From NCBI RefSeq assembly GCF_003268775.1, contig NZ_QLSU01000027.1, positions 62,001 to 126,000 on the forward strand: a stretch of DNA of 64,000 bases, given 5' to 3'. Position numbers and translations under genes: made by a program. Source of the stretch: Paraburkholderia unamae. GTDB lineage: Bacteria > Pseudomonadota > Gammaproteobacteria > Burkholderiales > Burkholderiaceae. Below, in pieces: positions 17,888 through 25,922 of the stretch. The first letter of the stretch is position 1, and the number at the start of each line of letters is the position of its first letter. The notes under the pieces were generated by a model, which was not told the DNA's origin, did no database searches, and saw only the letters and a list, made by a program, of their open reading frames with translations.

Positions 17888-18349
17888 ATGCGATATCTCG
17901 CTGGAACACTGCTTGGCTCGCTCATTGCCTCAATTGCGCTCTCCGGTTGTGAGGCGCCGACTTCGGGTTCGACTTTCACACCGGCCCAGGCGCAGCAAGT
18001 GTTCGTGGTGGAGGTCGGCGTGGTCGAGACGGTGCGGCCCGTCACGATTCAACCCGGCCCGACAGGCGTGGGCGCGGTTGCGGGAGGCGCGCTGGGCGGC
18101 ATCGCGGCCGGCAGCACGATCGGGCGCGGCTCGGGCTCCGTTGCCGCGGGCATAGGCGGTGCGGTGCTGGGCGGCGTGGCGGGCAATGCCGTGGAGCAAC
18201 GCGCCACGCAGCGGGCAGGGCTTGAAATCGGTGTGCGTCTGGATTCCGGCCAACTGATGTCGGTGGTCCAGGACGCGGATCAGCAGTTTGTTCCGGGCGA
18301 CCGCGTGCGCGTGCTGCTCGGCAACAACTCGGTGCGCGTGACCCGCTAA
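17888..18349 (+). CDS. Glycine-zipper outer-membrane lipoprotein, SlyB/Pcp-like
   Basis: A 153-residue protein with a lipoprotein signal ending SIALSGCEAP. The central part is a glycine-zipper double helix region of alternating G/A residues (GAVAGGALGGIAAGSTIG and GIGGAVLGGVAGNAVEQ), then a short beta-rich tail with GDRVRVLLGNNSVRVTR. This is the pattern of SlyB/Pcp (15-17 kDa surface antigen) proteins, which help outer-membrane integrity under stress. An AAGGGGGA site precedes the ATG. It lies 114 bases before the arginine antiporter but has its own promoter region. Confidence 0.88.
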   Translation: MRYLAGTLLGSLIASIALSGCEAPTSGSTFTPAQAQQVFVVEVGVVETVRPVTIQPGPTGVGAVAGGALGGIAAGSTIGRGSGSVAAGIGGAVLGGVAGNAVEQRATQRAGLEIGVRLDSGQLMSVVQDADQQFVPGDRVRVLLGNNSVRVTR

Positions 18350-18463
18350 AAGCGGGCGTGAGCGCCGTAGCGCAGGAGACACGCTTCAGGACGTCCGCAC
18401 GCGAAGTGCAATGCGGGTTGCGCCTGTCGATCACGCGAAGTTCCAGACAAAGCGAGGAAACCG

Positions 18464-19888
18464 ATGGCCGATACCGAGCAGAAGATGAGTCGCTTGCAAC
18501 TGACGGCGATGGTAGTCGGGGGCATGGTGGGGGCCGGGATTTTCTCGCTGCCCCGCACCTTCGCCAATGCCACGGGGCCGGTCGGCGCGGCGATTGCCTG
18601 GCTCGTTGCGGGCATCGGCATGTACACGCTCGCGCGCGTGTTCCAGGCGCTCGCCGAGCGCAAGCCGAACCTCGACGCCGGTGTGTTCGTCTACGCCAAG
18701 GAAGGCTTCGGCGATTACCCCGGCTTCCTCTCGGCCTTCGGGTACTGGATCGGCAGTTGCATTGGCAACGTTTCCTACTGGGTGCTGATCAAGTCCACGC
18801 TGGGCGCGTTTTTTCCGGTGTTCGGCGACGGCAATACCGTGGTGGCGATTGTCGTGGCCTCTGTCGGCATCTGGCTGTTTCACTTCCTCATTCTGCGCGG
18901 CGTGAAGCAGGCGGCCTTCATCAATACCGTCGTGACGTTTGCAAAGGTCATACCGATCATTGTGTTCATCGTCATCCTGCTTTTCGTCTTCAGATACGGC
19001 ACGTTCCACCTGAATATCGAGTCGGCGGCGCAGGAGGGCGGCCTGATCCAGCAGATACGCGCGACGATGTTCGTCACCGTGTTCGTTTTCATCGGCATTG
19101 AAGGCGCCAGCGTGTATTCGCGCTACGCGAAGGAGCGCACGGACGTGGGCCGCGCAACGATCATGGGCTTTGTCGGCGTGACGGCGCTCATGGTGCTCGT
19201 TTCGATGCTGCCTTTCGCCGTGCTGCCGCGCGGCGACGTGGCGGGCATGCGGCAGCCTTCCATGGCGGCCGTGCTCGAAAGCGTGGTGGGCCCGTGGGGC
19301 GGAATCTTCGTGAGTATCGGGCTGATCGTGTCGGTGCTCGGCGCGTATCTCGCGTGGTCGCTGATCTGCGCGGAAGTGATGTTCGCCGCGGCGCGCAACA
19401 AGGACATGCCCGCCGTGTTCGCCCGCGAGAACGCCAACAACGTGCCGGCCAATGCGCTGTGGATCACCAATATCGTCGTGCAGATACTCGTTGCGAGCAC
19501 CTATTTTTCGAGCGACGCGTTTGCGTTGATGCTCAATCTCACGAGTTCGATGTCGCTCATTCCTTATCTGTTCGTCGCGGCCTATGGCTGGATGGTCTCG
19601 AATCGCGGCGAGAGCTACGAGATCCGGCCCGAGGAGCGCAGGCGCGATCTCGTGATCGCTTCCGTGGCCGTGATTTATACCGTGTTCATGATTCTCGCGG
19701 GCGGCCTCAAGTTCATTCTGCTTTCGGCGATTCTTTACGCGCCGGGCACGGTGCTCTATGTCATCGCGCGACGCGAGCGCAAGCTGAAGGTTTTCGAAGG
19801 CATGAGCGACTGGGCGATTTTCATCGTAGCGGCCGTAGCGGCCATCGTGGGCGTCGTTTCGCTGGCCACGGGTGTCATGGCGGTCTAA
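18464..19888 (+). CDS. arcD: Arginine/ornithine antiporter
   Basis: A 474-residue APA-family antiporter that would exchange extracellular arginine for ornithine (or citrulline). Markers are VVGGMVGAGIFSLPRTFA in TM1, the FLSAFGYWIGSCIGNVSYW segment and FIGIEGASVYSRYAKERTD. About twelve to thirteen membrane segments are visible. The gene is followed 43 bases later by arginine deiminase, which fixes the substrate as arginine with good likelihood. The genes for ornithine carbamoyltransferase (arcB) and carbamate kinase (arcC), normally in the same operon, are not here. Confidence 0.88.
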   Translation: MADTEQKMSRLQLTAMVVGGMVGAGIFSLPRTFANATGPVGAAIAWLVAGIGMYTLARVFQALAERKPNLDAGVFVYAKEGFGDYPGFLSAFGYWIGSCIGNVSYWVLIKSTLGAFFPVFGDGNTVVAIVVASVGIWLFHFLILRGVKQAAFINTVVTFAKVIPIIVFIVILLFVFRYGTFHLNIESAAQEGGLIQQIRATMFVTVFVFIGIEGASVYSRYAKERTDVGRATIMGFVGVTALMVLVSMLPFAVLPRGDVAGMRQPSMAAVLESVVGPWGGIFVSIGLIVSVLGAYLAWSLICAEVMFAAARNKDMPAVFARENANNVPANALWITNIVVQILVASTYFSSDAFALMLNLTSSMSLIPYLFVAAYGWMVSNRGESYEIRPEERRRDLVIASVAVIYTVFMILAGGLKFILLSAILYAPGTVLYVIARRERKLKVFEGMSDWAIFIVAAVAAIVGVVSLATGVMAV

Positions 19889-19931
19889 TCAGCAGGTGTG
19901 CGGGCATTGCACGCAATGAGCGGAGATCGAT

Positions 19932-21224
19932 ATGTCCAAGGCGAAAGGCGGTAAGAAGGGTGGGGAAAAGAGCGAGACGAAGGACGAGAGCGCGTTTGGC
20001 GTGTATTCGGAAGTCGGGCAATTGCGCAAGGTGATGGTGTGCGCACCGGGCATGGCGCATTCGCGCCTCACGCCGAGCAATTGCGACGAGTTGCTGTTCG
20101 ACGACGTGCTCTGGGTGGACAACGCGAAGCGCGACCATTTCGACTTCGTGACGAAAATGCGAGATCGTGGCGTGGAAGTGCTCGAAATGCACAACCTGCT
20201 CACCGAAACGGTGGGCGTGCCCGAAGGCAAGAAGTGGATACTCGACAACCAGATCGTGCCGAACCAGGTCGGGCTAGGGTTCATCGACGAGTTGAGAAGC
20301 TATCTGGAAGGGCTCGACAATCGCAAGCTCGCCGAAACATTGTTAGGTGGCCTGTCGATCTACGATTTTCCGGAGGCGCACGGCGGCGCGGCGCTCAAGG
20401 TCGTACGCGAAGCGGCCGGGGCCACCGAATATCTGCTGCCGCCGCTGCCGAACACGCTGTACACGCGCGACACCACCTGCTGGATATACGGCGGCGTGAC
20501 GCTCAATGCGCTTTACTGGCCCGCGCGGCACGAGGAAACGATCCTCACCACGGCGATCTACCGGTTTCATCCTGACTTCGCGGGCAAGGTCAACGAGTGG
20601 TGGGGCGACCCCACGCAGGATCACGGGCTTGCCACGCTCGAAGGCGGCGACGTCATGCCGATCGGCAACAAGACGGTGCTCATCGGCATGAGCGAGCGCA
20701 CCTCGCGCCAGGCGATCAGCCAGCTCGCGGCCACGCTGTTCCGGCGTGGCGCCGCCGAGCGCGTGATCGTGGCGGCCATGCCGAAGATCCGCGCGGCCAT
20801 GCACCTCGACACCGTGTTTACGTTCGCCGACCGCGACTGCGTGCTGATCGCGCCGGACTTCCTTGCGCGCACGCGCACGTTCTCGTACCGGCCGAGCGAT
20901 CATCCGGCGGGCGTGGAACTGCATCAGGAGAAGAAGTCCTTCGTCGACGTGGTGAGCGCGGCGCTAGGCATCAAGAAGATGCGCGTCGTGGAGGCGGGCG
21001 GCAACGATTACCAGCGCGAACGCACGCAGTGGGACAGCGGCGCGAACCTGGTCTGCACGTCGCCGGGCGTCGTGTTCGCCTACGACCGCAATACCTATAC
21101 CAATACGCTGCTGCGCAAGGCGGGCATCGAGGTCGTGACCATCGTGGGCGCGGAGCTGGGACGCGGGCGGGGCGGCGGCCACTGCATGACGTGCCCCATC
21201 GTTCGCGACGCGGTCGAGTTCTAG
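19932..21224 (+). CDS. arcA: Arginine deiminase
   Basis: A 430-residue enzyme that hydrolyses arginine to citrulline and ammonia in the cytoplasm. Guanidino-modifying fold marks are FGVYSEVGQLRKVMVCAPG at the N-terminus, LPNTLYTRDTTCWIYGG, LEGGDVMPIGNKTVLIGMSERTS (partly shown as LEGGDVMPIG), HLDTVFTFAD with the catalytic histidine, and the nucleophile Cys418 in GGGHCMTCP near the end. The first about 20 residues are an unusual lysine/glycine-rich extension (KAKGGKKGGEKSETKDES) before the catalytic domain. Without arcB and arcC nearby, the citrulline fate is unresolved here; ammonia release for acid resistance is one possible use. Confidence 0.95.
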   Translation: MSKAKGGKKGGEKSETKDESAFGVYSEVGQLRKVMVCAPGMAHSRLTPSNCDELLFDDVLWVDNAKRDHFDFVTKMRDRGVEVLEMHNLLTETVGVPEGKKWILDNQIVPNQVGLGFIDELRSYLEGLDNRKLAETLLGGLSIYDFPEAHGGAALKVVREAAGATEYLLPPLPNTLYTRDTTCWIYGGVTLNALYWPARHEETILTTAIYRFHPDFAGKVNEWWGDPTQDHGLATLEGGDVMPIGNKTVLIGMSERTSRQAISQLAATLFRRGAAERVIVAAMPKIRAAMHLDTVFTFADRDCVLIAPDFLARTRTFSYRPSDHPAGVELHQEKKSFVDVVSAALGIKKMRVVEAGGNDYQRERTQWDSGANLVCTSPGVVFAYDRNTYTNTLLRKAGIEVVTIVGAELGRGRGGGHCMTCPIVRDAVEF

Positions 21225-21353
21225 CTCGGGTTCGCACGCACTCGGGGTCTTGCCTGAACGCTTTCAAAGCTTTCGGGCATGGAGGCTGCTGCCGTGGAGT
21301 GTCTGGCGCGCGCTCGCGCCTCACGCTCCATTGCAACCGCCCGAACCTCGACT

Positions 21354-22208
21354 ATGGACGCATTCCTCAATCGCCTCTTTCATCTGCAACCGTCGCTGTT
21401 CGCGACGGTCACGCAGGATGTCATGCATCTGATCGTCGCCGTGCTGATTCTCGTGATCGGCTGGTGGATTTCAAACCGCATAGCGCAGTTGTTCGCGAGC
21501 ATGCTGATGCGCTCGCACGCGGATCCGACGCTCGCGCCCATGCTTGCCGGCATGGCCGCGTGGGCCGTGCGCGTGATCGCCATCGTCGCCGCGCTCAGTG
21601 AAGTCGGCATCGCCACCGCAAGCGTGCTTGCAGCGCTCGGCGCCGCCGGTCTCGCCATCGGTCTCGCGCTGCAAGGCACGCTGCAAAATATCGCGGCCGG
21701 CATCATGTTGTTGATGCTGCGGCCGTTTCGCGCTGGCGACGTGATCGAAGGCAGCGGCGCGGCCGCGGGCATCGTGCGCGAAGTGGGACTCTTCACCACG
21801 CGCATCGAACGTGGCGACGGCAACGTCGTGTACGTGCCGAACAGTCAGATCTGGAGCAATCCGGTCATCAACTACAGCAGCGGCGGCACGCAGCGTGTCG
21901 ACGTGACGATCGATCTCGCGCGGCGCGACCAGGTGGACGCGGCCATCGGCAAGCTCAAGGAGATGGTGGCCGCCGAGCCGCGCGTGCAAACGGGTACGAC
22001 GCTCGCGCCGACCGTTGCGGTCGAGAGCTATCCGTCGAGCGGCGGCGTGCGGCTGCGTCTGAGCGCGTGGGTGCGCGACCCGGATGCGCCGTATGCGGTC
22101 GACGACTTGCGCGGCCACGCGCGCGATGCGCTCGCCACGGCGGGACTAGCGGTGGCGGGTGCCGCTCCGGCACGCATGGCCGGCAACGCGGCATTGACGC
22201 GGTCGTGA
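21354..22208 (+). CDS. MscS-family small mechanosensitive channel
   Basis: A 284-residue inner-membrane channel of the MscS family, opening under membrane tension during osmotic down-shock. Three N-terminal hydrophobic segments end in the pore helix ASVLAALGAAGLAIGLALQG, with the alternating A/G pattern typical of TM3, followed by the beta domain IMLLMLRPFRAGDVIEG and FTTRIERGDGNVVYVPNSQI. Length equals E. coli MscS (286). ATG 21354 is used since it gives the family N-terminus; an in-frame ATG at 21279 is possible. It follows arcA by 129 bases and may or may not be co-transcribed. Confidence 0.9.
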   Translation: MDAFLNRLFHLQPSLFATVTQDVMHLIVAVLILVIGWWISNRIAQLFASMLMRSHADPTLAPMLAGMAAWAVRVIAIVAALSEVGIATASVLAALGAAGLAIGLALQGTLQNIAAGIMLLMLRPFRAGDVIEGSGAAAGIVREVGLFTTRIERGDGNVVYVPNSQIWSNPVINYSSGGTQRVDVTIDLARRDQVDAAIGKLKEMVAAEPRVQTGTTLAPTVAVESYPSSGGVRLRLSAWVRDPDAPYAVDDLRGHARDALATAGLAVAGAAPARMAGNAALTRS

Positions 22209-22260
22209 GTCCGCGCGCCGGCAATTACGGACACCACGCGCACCATGCCGGCGCGCCGCG

Positions 22261-23031
22261 CTACAGCACGTTGAGCATCGCGAGCGCGCTTTCCTGGAGA
22301 TGCGGCAGCACGCGCTTGATGGCGGCCTCGGGGCTTTCATCGCCGATCAGCATGTTGGTGCTGAGCGCGGCGACCACTTCGCCGTTGCGATTCCTGAGCG
22401 GCACCGCCACGCCGCGCACGCCCACCTGCAACTGCTGCTCGATGAGCGCGTAGCCGTTCACGCGTGCGCGCACGATCTTTTCGCGCAGGCGCGCGGCGCT
22501 CGTGATCGTATGCGGCGTGAACGGCGAAAGCTCGACCGTATCGAGCCATGCCGACACCGCCGCCTGGTCTGCCTCGTGCGCGAGCAGCACCACGCCAGGG
22601 GAGATGAGCGGCGCGGGCACGCGCGCGCCCAGCACGAAGCCCGTCGTCATCACGCGCGACACGCCGTTGCGTGCGATCACCACGAGATCCCAGCCGTCCA
22701 GCACGCTCACATAGGCCGATTCGTTGAGCGTCGCGCTGAGCTGCTGCAAATAGGGCTGCACGGTGCGCGGCAGGCGCGCCGAATCGAAATAGGACCAGCC
22801 CACGCGCAGCACGCGCGGCGTGAGGCCGTAAAGGCGGCCGTCGGACTGGACATAGCCGAGCGATTCGAGCGTGAGCAGATAGCGGCGCGCCGCGGTGCGC
22901 GAGAGTCCCGTGCGCTCGGCGGCCTGGGTGGGCGTCATGCGCGCGTGCGCGCTGTCGAAGGCTTCGAGAATCGCGAGACCTTTTTCGAGTCCGGCGATCC
23001 AGTCGCGCCGGTCCAGGGGCGGATTCTTCAT
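22261..23031 (-). CDS. IclR-family regulator, PcaR/PobR-like subgroup
   Basis: A 256-residue regulator. The winged helix covers residues about 12-75, with the opening DWIAGLEKGLAILEAFD typical of aromatic-acid IclR regulators, and the recognition part TPTQAAERTGLSRTAARRYL. The effector domain contains GFVLGARVPAPLISPGVVLLA and the conserved RGVAVPLRNRNGEVVAALS. The start MKNPPLDRRD at 23031 is preferred; an in-frame start at 23088 would overlap the terminator region upstream. It is downstream of the carboxylate transporter on the same strand but is separated from it by a strong terminator. Likely targets are the transporter and the divergent dioxygenase gene. Confidence 0.85.
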   Translation of the reverse strand: MKNPPLDRRDWIAGLEKGLAILEAFDSAHARMTPTQAAERTGLSRTAARRYLLTLESLGYVQSDGRLYGLTPRVLRVGWSYFDSARLPRTVQPYLQQLSATLNESAYVSVLDGWDLVVIARNGVSRVMTTGFVLGARVPAPLISPGVVLLAHEADQAAVSAWLDTVELSPFTPHTITSAARLREKIVRARVNGYALIEQQLQVGVRGVAVPLRNRNGEVVAALSTNMLIGDESPEAAIKRVLPHLQESALAMLNVL

Positions 23032-23100
23032 CGGCGGGCGAGGCTTCGTGCCGCATTTCGCGCCATCACCATCACGCGCAAGCGGCAATGGAAAAAGCGG

Positions 23101-23130
23101 AAAAAGCCGCAGACGGGCAACGTCTGCGGC
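23101..23130 (-). terminator. Rho-independent terminator between transporter and IclR gene
   Basis: On the minus strand a perfect 10-bp stem (GCCGCAGACG at 23106-23115 with CGTCTGCGGC at 23121-23130, five-base loop) is followed by five T residues. It lies 26 bases after the transporter stop and 70 bases before the IclR start, so it separates the two genes or attenuates read-through. Confidence 0.87.
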
Positions 23131-23155
23131 TTGCGAAGGAGAATGGGGCGCGCGA

Positions 23156-24472
23156 TCACTGCGCCGGTTTCATGCGCGCCGCGACGATCAGCGAGATCAG
23201 GCAGCCGATCGCGAGATACGTGGCGACGAGGTGCCACGAGCCGCCCCCGAAACCCACCAGCGCCACGGCGATGAACGGCGTGAAGCCGCCGCCCACCACG
23301 CTCGCGAACTGATAGCCGACGCCCGCGCCGCTGTAGCGGTATTGCGCGCCGAACAGTTCGGTGAAGAGCGGCTGCTGCACGCTCACGACCATGTCGTGGG
23401 CGATGTTGGCGAGCATCACCGAGAAGAACACGATCCACACCGTGGCACGCGCTTCGAGCGCGAGGAAGAACGGCACGGCGCTCACGAGACCGATGAATGC
23501 GCCGACCAGGTAGACGCGGCGCAGCCCGAGGCGGTCGGCGAGCCAGGCGAAGCAGGGGATCGTCACGCAGCTCAGCGCGCCCACGAAGAGGCCGATGCCG
23601 AGGAACAGATCGCGCGACATGCCGAGGTTGGTGGTCGAATAGCTCAGCGCGAACGCGGTGACGATGTACATCGTGAAAAGTTCGGCCAGGCGCAGCGCGA
23701 TGATGTAAAGGAACGCCTTGGGGTGGCGCGTGAGCGCTTCGAGCACCGGCATCTTCAGCTTGCGATCGCCGTGCTCCACCTTCTCGACGAACTCGCGCGA
23801 CTCGTCCATGCTGGAGCGCACCCACAGCCCCACCAGCACGAGCACCACGCTGAAGAGGAACGGCAGGCGCCAGCCCCACGCGCGAAAGCCCGCCTCGCCG
23901 AGCGTGTGGCTCAGGAGCGAAACGATGCCCGTGGCGAGCACGAGGCCCACGCCGTAACCCACCTGCACGCCGCTGCTATAGAAGGCCTTCTTGCCGCTCG
24001 GCGCGCTTTCCACGGCCATGAGCGCCGCGCCGCCCCATTCGCCGCCCACGGCGAAGCCTTGCAGCGCGCGCAGCGTGACGAGCAGCACGGGCGCCCACCA
24101 GCCGATCGTCGCGAAGGTGGGCAACAGGCCGATCGCCACGGTGGACAGGCCCATCATCATGACGGTGAGCACGAGCATGCGCTTGCGCCCGAGCCGGTCG
24201 CCGAAGTGACCGAACACGATGCCGCCGAGCGGACGGAACAGGAAGCCCACGCCGAAGGTCGCGAAGGCGGCTAGCGTGCCCATCGTCTTGCCCACTTGCG
24301 GGAAGAAGGCTGAATTGAACACCAGCGCGGCCACGATGCCGTACAGCAGGAAGTCGTACCAGTCGACGACGGCGCCCACGAAGCTGCCGAGCGCCGCCTT
24401 GCGGGCCTGGCTGCGCGGCTTCGAACGATTGGCGGCGTCGGGCGTGCCGGCGGTGTCGAAGGATGGGGTCAT
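23156..24472 (-). CDS. MFS transporter, metabolite:H+ symporter family (ShiA/carboxylate type)
   Basis: A 438-residue twelve-segment transporter of the metabolite:H+ symporter (MHS) family, which takes up shikimate, dicarboxylates or aromatic acids. Family marks are VVDWYDFLLYGIVAALVF in TM1, the loop GHFGDRLGRKRMLV after TM2 and GEWGGAALMAVESAP in TM5 region. ATG 24472 is chosen over 24505 because a GGAGA site precedes it. It is divergent from 4-hydroxyphenylpyruvate dioxygenase, so a phenylpyruvate, hydroxyphenylpyruvate or other aromatic acid is a plausible cargo; shikimate or quinate remain alternatives. Confidence 0.87.
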   Translation of the reverse strand: MTPSFDTAGTPDAANRSKPRSQARKAALGSFVGAVVDWYDFLLYGIVAALVFNSAFFPQVGKTMGTLAAFATFGVGFLFRPLGGIVFGHFGDRLGRKRMLVLTVMMMGLSTVAIGLLPTFATIGWWAPVLLVTLRALQGFAVGGEWGGAALMAVESAPSGKKAFYSSGVQVGYGVGLVLATGIVSLLSHTLGEAGFRAWGWRLPFLFSVVLVLVGLWVRSSMDESREFVEKVEHGDRKLKMPVLEALTRHPKAFLYIIALRLAELFTMYIVTAFALSYSTTNLGMSRDLFLGIGLFVGALSCVTIPCFAWLADRLGLRRVYLVGAFIGLVSAVPFFLALEARATVWIVFFSVMLANIAHDMVVSVQQPLFTELFGAQYRYSGAGVGYQFASVVGGGFTPFIAVALVGFGGGSWHLVATYLAIGCLISLIVAARMKPAQ

Positions 24473-24772
24473 GAGGTGTCTCCAATCTATGTGCGCCTGT
24501 GCCATGCTTGAGCGCGTGCGCCTACGGTGAAACGGAGCATAGGGCGGGGCGCGCTGTCCGGCAATGCGTGGGGGCGTCGTTTTGCGCGATTATCGCGCAT
24601 GTGCGTGCGATAATCGAACGCTTTGCGGGTTTGCACCGAGATGGCGCGCCCGCTGGCCCGGCGCAGGCCTTCGTGAAATGTGTACGAACTGGTTAAAATC
24701 GGCGTGCTTCGCGCGAACCGCGGCGAAGCTTGCTTCGTGTCTGTTTCCGCGCTTGCGTCAGGAGCCCATTGC
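24473..24772. promoter_or_regulatory. Divergent promoter region with a perfect 10-10-10 palindrome
   Basis: Within this 300-base gap CGATTATCGC (24587-24596) is exactly inverted by GCGATAATCG (24607-24616) around a 10-base spacer. Both arms contain GATAAT, one on each strand, so the arms may double as back-to-back -10 elements. The palindrome lies between the divergent transporter and dioxygenase genes, and is a good candidate for the binding site of the nearby IclR regulator. Nothing else was recognised in the gap. Confidence 0.6.
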
Positions 24773-25882
24773 ATGTCCAGCCCCTCCAGCCTTCCGCCGC
24801 AGGCGGACAATCCGTTCGGCATGGCCGGACTCGAGTTCGTCGAGTTCGCCGCGCCCAATCCGGCCGACCTGGGCCGCCGCTTCGAACAACTCGGTTTCAA
24901 GGCGATCGCGCGCCATGTGAGCAAGGCCGTCACGCTTTATCGCCAGGGCCAGATGAACTTCCTCGTGAATGCCGAGCCCGACTCGTTCGCCGCGCGCTAC
25001 GCGCAGGAGTACGGCATGGGTATCTGCGCCATCGGCGTGCGCGTGGAAAACGCGCAGCGCGCGTTCGAGCACGCCATCTCGCTAGGCGCGTGGGCGTTCG
25101 AAGGCGAGCGCGTGGGCCCGTCCGAGCTGAGCATTCCGGCCATTCAGGGCATTGGCGACTCGCACCTCTATTTCGTCGACCGCTGGCGCGGCCGTGGCGG
25201 CCAGCGCGGCGGCGTGGGCGACATTTCGATCTTCGATATCGACTTCCGGCCGATCGACGTCGCCACCGCGCATACCGACCTCGATCACGGCGGCACCGGC
25301 CTCACGCGCATCGATCACCTCACGCAAACGGTGGGGGCGGGCCGCATTGCGGAATGGCTCGACTTCTATCGCAACCTGCTGCATTTCCGCGAGATCCATG
25401 AAATCAATGCGAACTGGCATGTGTCGGAGGAATCGCGCGTGATGGTCTCGCCCGATGGCGAACTGCGTATTCCCGTGTACGAGGAAGGCACGCGGCGCAC
25501 GCAACTGCTGCACGACTATCTGCCCGAGCATCCCGGCGAGGGCGTGCAGCACATCGCGCTGGCGACCAACGACATTCTGGCGAGTGTCGATGCGCTCAAG
25601 GCCAATGGCGTGGAATTCGTCGAGCCGCCGCCCGCTTACTACGACAGCGTGGATGCGCGCCTGCCCGGCCACGGCGTGGACGTCGGGGCGCTGCGCGCGC
25701 GTCAGGTCCTGATCGACGGCGAAATTGGCGCGGACGGCGTGCCGCGCCTCTTTTTCCAGACCTTCGTGAAACGCCACCCCGGCGAGATCTTTTTCGAAAT
25801 CGTGCAGCGCAGCGGCCATCACGGCTTCGGCGAGGGCAACCTCGACGTGCTCGCTCGCGCGCGCGGTGCCGCCGGCAAATAG
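24773..25882 (+). CDS. hppD: 4-hydroxyphenylpyruvate dioxygenase
   Basis: A 369-residue Fe(II) dioxygenase that turns 4-hydroxyphenylpyruvate into homogentisate in tyrosine breakdown. It has two vicinal-oxygen-chelate domains. The iron ligands fit His182 (IDHLTQT), His260 (GVQHIALAT) and Glu342 (IFFEIVQR). The N-terminal half carries LEFVEFAAPNPADLG and NFLVNAEPDSFAARYA, and the C-terminus has the family GFGEGN. Length matches the bacterial enzyme (about 357). The ATG at 24773 has an AGGAG site. Homogentisate dioxygenase is not adjacent. QuiC-type dehydroshikimate dehydratases share this domain but usually carry an extra N-terminal barrel, absent here. Confidence 0.92.
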   Translation: MSSPSSLPPQADNPFGMAGLEFVEFAAPNPADLGRRFEQLGFKAIARHVSKAVTLYRQGQMNFLVNAEPDSFAARYAQEYGMGICAIGVRVENAQRAFEHAISLGAWAFEGERVGPSELSIPAIQGIGDSHLYFVDRWRGRGGQRGGVGDISIFDIDFRPIDVATAHTDLDHGGTGLTRIDHLTQTVGAGRIAEWLDFYRNLLHFREIHEINANWHVSEESRVMVSPDGELRIPVYEEGTRRTQLLHDYLPEHPGEGVQHIALATNDILASVDALKANGVEFVEPPPAYYDSVDARLPGHGVDVGALRARQVLIDGEIGADGVPRLFFQTFVKRHPGEIFFEIVQRSGHHGFGEGNLDVLARARGAAGK

Positions 25883-25901
25883 CACGCTTGGCACGCTTTG
25901 C

Positions 25902-25922
25902 AACGTTAGCGCTTTAAACGTT
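25902..25922. terminator. Short dyad between convergent hppD and LysR gene
   Basis: AACGTT (25902-25907) is inverted at 25917-25922, with AGCGCT inside the loop. It overlaps the LysR stop codon. It is short and lacks a clean T tract; a terminator role is uncertain. Confidence 0.25.
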
